Below, in pieces: positions 25,101 to 31,100 of a DNA stretch of 64,000 bases (positions within the stretch are counted from its first letter, which is position 1; every line of letters starts with the position of its first letter). The notes below the pieces were generated by a model. That model searched no databases and had not been told where the DNA came from. It saw only the letters and a program-made list of their open reading frames with translations. The position numbers were made by a program, and so were the translations under genes. Location: positions 23,403,723 to 23,467,722 of the forward strand of contig JASEVX010000012.1 of the NCBI GenBank assembly GCA_031761405.1. Direction: 5' to 3'. This DNA is from Serripes groenlandicus (lineage: Eukaryota > Mollusca > Bivalvia > Cardiida > Cardiidae).

Positions 25101-28100
25101 AAAGTCACCAGTCGAGTCTGAAAGCACACCAATTGAGAATAATATGTAATATACATGTATATTTGCTTAACCCTTTCCCTCATACGACAATTCTGCAGCA
25201 GACGACTTTGAACATATTTTGACACAAAATAGAAAATTTGGCAAAAGGAGAAATTACTCATTTTGAGCAATTTCTTCTTTTGTCACTATGTTTTCAAAAA
25301 GCTGTCTGCTGCAGAGGCGTCAGAAAGGGTCTACATGAGGGAAAGCATTAATATTCATGTTAAACATTTTTCCCCCGTGCAGACCCATTTTGACACATCT
25401 GCAGTGTAAAACTTTTGAAATCATTGTGGCAAAAGGTGAAATTGTCTATAAGTAGCAATTTTTCCCTTTGCTAATATATTTTCAACTCTTTTCAATAATC
25501 CCCTTGTTCATTTTTCGTATATTTGCTTATAAGCTTATAAAGTCACCTGCTGCATATTTGTTAAATGTGGGAGAGTTTTAACCCTTTACCACATACAAAA
25601 AATCTGCAGAAGAAGACTTTGCAAACATCTAAGCAAAAATATGGTAATTCTCTTGAAATGAAAGTATTATTATAAAATAGATTTTAAAACATTGTAACAA
25701 AAGGAGAAATTGCTCTTTATGAGCAATTTCTCCTTTTGTAACAGTGTTTTCAAAAGTCGTCTGCTGAAGAGACCTCAGAAAGTGTCTGCATGTGGTTAAT
25801 AAAGGGTTAATATTGTTGTTTATCCTTTTATGAACAATAAGAAAATGCAAGGAAAGCACTGACCTAGGCTTCTGAAGGTAAAGGAATGAGAAGAAGATCC
25901 AAAGAAACATTGAGAGCAATATGAGACATTTCACATGAAAACCAACATTATGGCCTCTGCATAATGTATCACCCCAGATCAGCCTGCGCAGGCTAATCCG
26001 GGCCAACACATTCCTTCTCAGAGGGATAGAGGTAAAAAGTATAATGATTCCTGAAACAGAAAATCCACAGGAGGCGGAAAGTGTCTGTCTGTATGAAATA
26101 GAACTGTCTATAAGGACAATGATAAATATTCATTGAATTCTTTTAGGCCACCAGCCTTTATTTCAAAGTATTCAATTTAAAATCAAAAGTCAAAATTCAA
26201 GAGGAGACTACTTATATAAGCCTTAAGGAATAAGAACCAAAAGTATATCTTGTTCATCTTCAACTCATTAACAATTTAAGAGGTAGTTTGTCCACAATAC
26301 CCGAGACATTGTGTGACAAAAACCTATTTTCTCCAATATTTCTATGTCTCGGAACAAAAAAATGGATTCAGAAATCCGCCTAGGCACGGGTTCATGATGT
26401 GTTATACCCCCAGAGAGTATATCGAGGGCTTGGCGTGAAACGGTTGTAACTAAAATTGGTACTTTTTTACCAAGGTTAATCACCTCGCCATAAAGTCTTT
26501 ATAAGCGTTAAATCATTTTTCTTGGTAAACAATGGAAATTTAGGTGCCATTGCTCGTTCTGAGCAATGGCACCTAAATTTGCATTATTTACAAAAGGGTC
26601 AAAATTGCCCCTAAACCAGGGTTTTCAAAATAGGTTTAAAGTTACAACTGTTTCACATCAAGCCCTCGATATACCATATATAAAGCTCTTTATATATGGT
26701 ATATACTCTAGGGGGGTATAACACATCATGAACCTGTGCACCTAGGTGCATAATTCATGTTCAGAATATTATTTTTATCTTAATGTTTCCAAAATGCGGC
26801 TGCTTTAGATGCGTCTGCATGTGGGAAAGGGTTAAGCCTACATAGTTGGTTTTCATTGAATTAATTATCTTGAGACCGGTATAACTCTTTAAATTTGCAA
26901 GGAGGTCAAAATCTGCAAATTTTGTCCAAAATCAAAAGCTATTGAAAGCATAATCAATGGAAATGTACTTTGTAATAAATGTTATCACTTGCTGTCGTCA
27001 GGTGTGAAATAGAGACAATATTAACAAAAAGATTTCACCAGCTACTATAGTAAAGGCATTGACAAGCTAAATTGTTTACAACAACCTTATTAGCGAGAGG
27101 ATATGTGTGAAAATGACACAGGGGGCTAGTACGTATTTTTTAGCTATATATAGTGTAAATATATTTACACTATATATAGCTAAAAAATATGTCAACTGGT
27201 TACAAAACAGTTATGCACAAAAATAGTCATTTTCCACAGGGGGCCAGTACGTATTATTTACACTATATATAGCTAAAAAATACGTACTGGCCCCCTGTGG
27301 AAAATGACTATTTTTATGCATAACTGTTTTGTAACCAGTTGACAACATTCAAGATAGAATGCAGTCTACCCTTTACAAATTTGTTGTGACTTTTAATGTC
27401 AAATCATGATTCATTAATACTTTCAAGTATTTAGCAAAATTTAAAGAAACGCAAATAACATGTCTTTCAGTACCTACTACACGGGCAGAGGTCCAGATTT
27501 ATAAGGAGGGTATTCAGCTCGTTTTCCCACAATTTCTCTCTTATCATTAACGCTAACCCTATGTTGTGTATACTCAAAGGAATCGTCTCACTGAGACTGC
27601 GGGACCGGAGCACATCTTCCCGGACCGGCTGCTCAGAGCTCCCCAGACAGACGGCTAGCACTTCGCTGTGGACGCGGGTTGTAACGACTGCGGGCCCCCG
27701 ACGTGCATGTTCCCGAGCCAGCCGCGCAGTGCTAGCTTGAAACGAGCCTCGCAGCAAATACGGGCCCCGGCACAGAAGTTCCCGGACCAGTAGCGGAGTT
27801 CTCTGCCCTGACAGAAGGCTATTTTAGAACATACGAAATACCCCTTATCTAGAGCTCTGCATAGGGTTTGGTTTGGTAACAAGAGATATTCTAAAAAAAA
27901 TGTTTCCTACTTATTATTTAGGCCTCTTATAGCAGAGCTTTAGATAACAGGCATTTTTCATATTCTAAAATCCTTATTTGACATTCAAATCCTATGTTGT
28001 GGGTACTCAAAAGAATCATCTCACTGAGACGATTCTTTTGAGTACCCACAACATAGGATTTGATTGAGTTATAAGAGAAATATTATGGGGAAAAGACCTG

Positions 28101-31100
28101 TTCACTCCCCCTTATTTAGTCGTCTGTCATATAGTATCACCTACCTCTGGGGCTAGAAACTCCATCATCCCATTGATAAATACCCTGTTGCCACATTCCT
28201 TCAATTCTTTGGCCTAGAAAATAGAAAAAGATTGTAATTTAATTTTTATTTTCAATAACATCTAAGATCCTCATTTACTATATTACAACCTCAATTTACA
28301 ATGGACAGATTGTATTTTTATGAACAATAATCACTGTATTCTTTTAACCGATTACTTCACATGACTTTTCAAAAGTCATCTGCTTTACAATCATCAGACA
28401 AATAATTTCACCAAACTAGAAAACTGAAATAATTATATTGATAAAGAGTTGAAAATATTGCAATAAAAGGTGAATTTGCTCGTTTTGAACAATTTTACCT
28501 TGTATTGCAATGTTTTCATAAGTCGTCTGCAACAGCAGGCATCAAATGTCGTCTGTGTGAAGTTATGGGTTAAACTTTTCGCACTTTGTGCCACTTTCAC
28601 TTGTATTGTTATGAACAATAATCACTTTATTCTTTTAGACCTCTCGCACTTATTGACACTTTCAAACGCCTCTGCAGAAGACGACATTTGAAATCATTGT
28701 GGAAAAAGAAGAATTCTTTGTAAGTTTCCTCTTTGTTTTGATATATTGTTTGTTTGTAAAAAGTTAATGAAGTCGTTCAGGAATAAGTTATTAACCCTTT
28801 CCCTCATACGACAATTTTGCAGCAGACGACTTTGAACATATTTTGTCAAATAATGGAAAATCTCTATAATTGAATGGATAACCTATGACTAAAAGCGGAA
28901 AACATTGTGACAAAAGGAAAAATTGCACGTTTGTTACTATGTTTTCAAAAAGCCATCTGATGCAGAGGCGTCAGAAAGCGTCTATATGAGGGAAAGGGTT
29001 AAAGAATAATGGGAAACTATGAAAAATGCATAACTCATGCAGAAATTGACAAATATTCTAAGTCCAAAAATGGGCATAAGACTTATTAACTCATTCAAAA
29101 ATTGACGAAATCCGAGGAAATGTGAACTTGATCTGTGACACATGATTACAAAGCCATATACAAACTTTCAGGTCAATAACTCAAAGTATGTAGGAAAAAA
29201 GTGGGTAAAACCAATATTCTAAGTCCAAAAAGGGGCATACCTCATTCAAAAATTGATGAAATTCGAGGAAATTTGAACTTGATCTGTGACACTTGATTAC
29301 AAAGCCATATACATAATTTCAGCTCAATACATCAAAGCATGTAGAAAAAAAGTGTGGAAAACAAATATTCTAAGTCCAAAAAGGGGCATAACTCATTCAA
29401 AAATTGACGAAATCCCAGAAAATATGAACTTGATCTGTGACACATCACTACAAAGCCTTATACAAAATTTCAGCTCAATAGCTCAAAGTATGTAACAAAC
29501 AAGAGGCCCAAGAGGGCCAGTATCGCTCCAAGGCCATAAGGCAAAAATAAAATCTCCAAACAGCCCTGCCCCGTGGTGGCTATTTTTTTTACCAACCACC
29601 ATGGCTTAAAGGAATCTTGTAGAGTGTCACCAAAGGAATGTTTCTGCAAAATTATTTGAAAATATGCCTGACACTTTCGGAGGAGAAGATTTTTTAAGTT
29701 TTCACTATGGTCATATAAGTCAAAATAGCCCCGCCCTCTGGCGGCCATGTTTTTCGACCAATCAACATGGCTTGAAGGAATCTGATAGAGGGTCACCCAA
29801 TGAACATTTCTACAAAATTATTTGAAAATCGGCTGAACACTTTCGGAGAAGAAGATGTTTTAAGTTTTCACTATACTAGCTATATAACGCAAAAAAGCCC
29901 CGCCCCCTGGCGGCCATGTTTTTCGCCCAATCAACATTTCTTGAAGGAATCTAATTAAGGTTCACACAAGGAACATTTCTACAAAATTATTTGAAAATCG
30001 GCCTGACACTTTTGGAGGAGAAGATTTTTTAAGTTTGCTCTTTAGCCATATAGGCAAAATAGCCCCGCCCTGTGACGGCCATGTTTTTTTACCAATCAAC
30101 ATGGCTTGAAGGAATCTGATAGAGGGTCACCCACGGAACATTTCTACATAATTATTTGAAAATCTGCTGAACACTTTTTGAGAAGAAGATTATTTAATCA
30201 AAATTTCTTGAAGGAATCTAATAAAGGGTCACCCAAGGAACATATCTACAAAATTATTTGAAAATCGGCCTGACACTTTCGGAGAAGAAGATTTTTTAAG
30301 TTCTCACTATTTTTTTCTTTTGGTTGCCATGGAAACCAGAATTTAGTAAAGGACATTGAGAGGATGCTTCCCATGAAGTTTCAACCAAATTGGCCAAGTG
30401 GTTAGGGAGAAGAAGTCGTTTAAAGGAAAAAGTTAACGCACGCACGCACGACGGACAATTCGCCATGACATAAGCTCGACTGGCTTTCAGCCAATGGAGC
30501 TAAAAAGTGCGGAAAACCCGAACGGATTGACGGACGGACGGAGGGACATGACCATACCATAATTTTCCCTTTCCCTTTCTATAAAAATAGAAGTTGCTAC
30601 ATTTGCCAGTGCCTATGTTAACCCTTTCCCTCATAAGACAATTCTGCAGCAGACGACTTTGAACATATTTTGTCAAAACATAGAAAATCTCCATAATTGA
30701 ATGGATAACCTATGACAAAAAGTGGAAAACATTGTGGCAAAAGGAGAAATTGCACATTTTGTGCAATTTCTTCTTTTGTCACTATGTTTTCAAAAAGCCG
30801 TCTGCTGCAGAGGCGTCAGAAAGCGTCTATATGAGGGAAAGGGTTAAATAATTTCATGCCACTGTATTATCATTGATGTAATTTCATATTGGGGGTTTAC
30901 GCCATTTCCACTGTGTATAACAGTCTAAGTTATCACACGGTGATGCATTTTAGCACATAATATGCAGTAGACAACTCTTGAAAACAATACAACAAAAGGA
31001 AAGATTGATCATAATCAACACTGTCTCAACAATGCTTTCAACTCTATATTCAATATGCTTATACAGTACTTTTATTCATAGGCCTTTTTCCGTATTTTTG

